31,178 nt of DNA from an uncultured Oscillospiraceae bacterium (GTDB lineage Bacteria > Bacillota > Clostridia > Oscillospirales > Acutalibacteraceae). Each line of letters begins with the position of its first letter. The first letter of the stretch is position 1. The stretch spans positions 1 to 31,178 of the forward strand of contig URED01000029.1 of the NCBI GenBank assembly GCA_900546785.1, given 5' to 3'. Positions 31,081-31,178 of this stretch are shown here, piece by piece. The position numbers and the translations under genes are program-made. Below the pieces are notes generated by a model. That model was not told the DNA's origin. It searched no databases and worked only from the letters and a program-made list of their open reading frames with translations.

Positions 31081-31178
31081 CCTCCCTTGTGTAAAGGGAG
31101 GTGACGGCGCAGCCGTCGGAGGGATTGTTGCAGGTGCGTTATTGCTTTAATCAGCGTTGTGTTTTTACAACCCCTCAG
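31081..31178. repeat. Dispersed double-hairpin repeat, copy 3, cut by the window edge
   Basis: It begins CCTCCCTTGTGTAAAG like copy 2, forms CCTCCC/GGGAGG and GACGGC/GCCGTC hairpins, shares the 31-bp segment 31118-31148 with copy 2, and ends the window at ACAACCCCTCAG, the inverse of the end of copy 1. Confidence 0.82.

Overview
The window looks like chromosome from a low-to-mid-GC, probably spore-forming Clostridia bacterium of the Oscillospirales/Ruminococcaceae type. The grounds are a leucine-operon T-box leader, a DnaD plus DnaI-like replication pair, a SleB-type cortex-lytic hydrolase, rubrerythrin, a DUF951 protein, a Gram-positive SOS box and short double-hairpin dispersed repeats. The assignment is inferred from gene content, not from a database search. 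Most of the window is core genome. No prophage, insertion sequence or CRISPR array is visible.

Layout. 1-900: the truncated rubrerythrin gene and a tRNA-Asn gene whose first 22 bases are duplicated 103 bp upstream. 897-2457: a deoxyinosine/uracil-type DNA glycosylase and a DUF2804 protein. 2533-4946 (minus): a metal-responsive ArsR repressor and a Zn/Cd-type P-type ATPase behind a consensus promoter and operator. 5239-5871 (minus): two small genes, one a sigma-region-4-like protein, behind a promoter with a LexA-type box in its spacer. 6027-6166: an apparent small RNA gene. 6359-8962: a GPH-type sugar:cation symporter and a membrane-anchored extracytoplasmic protein. 9060-9704: an orotate-phosphoribosyltransferase-like gene that seems to begin with ACG. 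9929-13163: T-box, leuA and leuB.

13179-16907 (minus): DnaD-like protein, DnaI-like ATPase and a large membrane-anchored protein, one likely operon. 17112-17187: tRNA-Gly. 17288-18199 (minus): an S1-domain protein. 18414-23452: a tight five-gene operon of DUF951 protein, glutamate racemase, release factor 1, a fused Sua5/TsaC-CoaE enzyme and an M18 aminopeptidase. 23540-24705 (minus): a split chromate-transporter pair. 24850-25866 (minus): SleB-like hydrolase and a small membrane protein. 26277-28801: an OGG1-like glycosylase, RsmE and cysteine synthase. 29058-30843 (minus): a four-helix membrane protein, then a PadR regulator, a small membrane protein and a secreted protein.

The points most worth a second look are the SOS-boxed two-gene operon, the fused tRNA-modification/CoA enzyme, the duplicated and mispaired tRNA-Asn, the orphan small RNA, the ACG start, and the repeat family, one copy of which supplies the stop codon of a gene.
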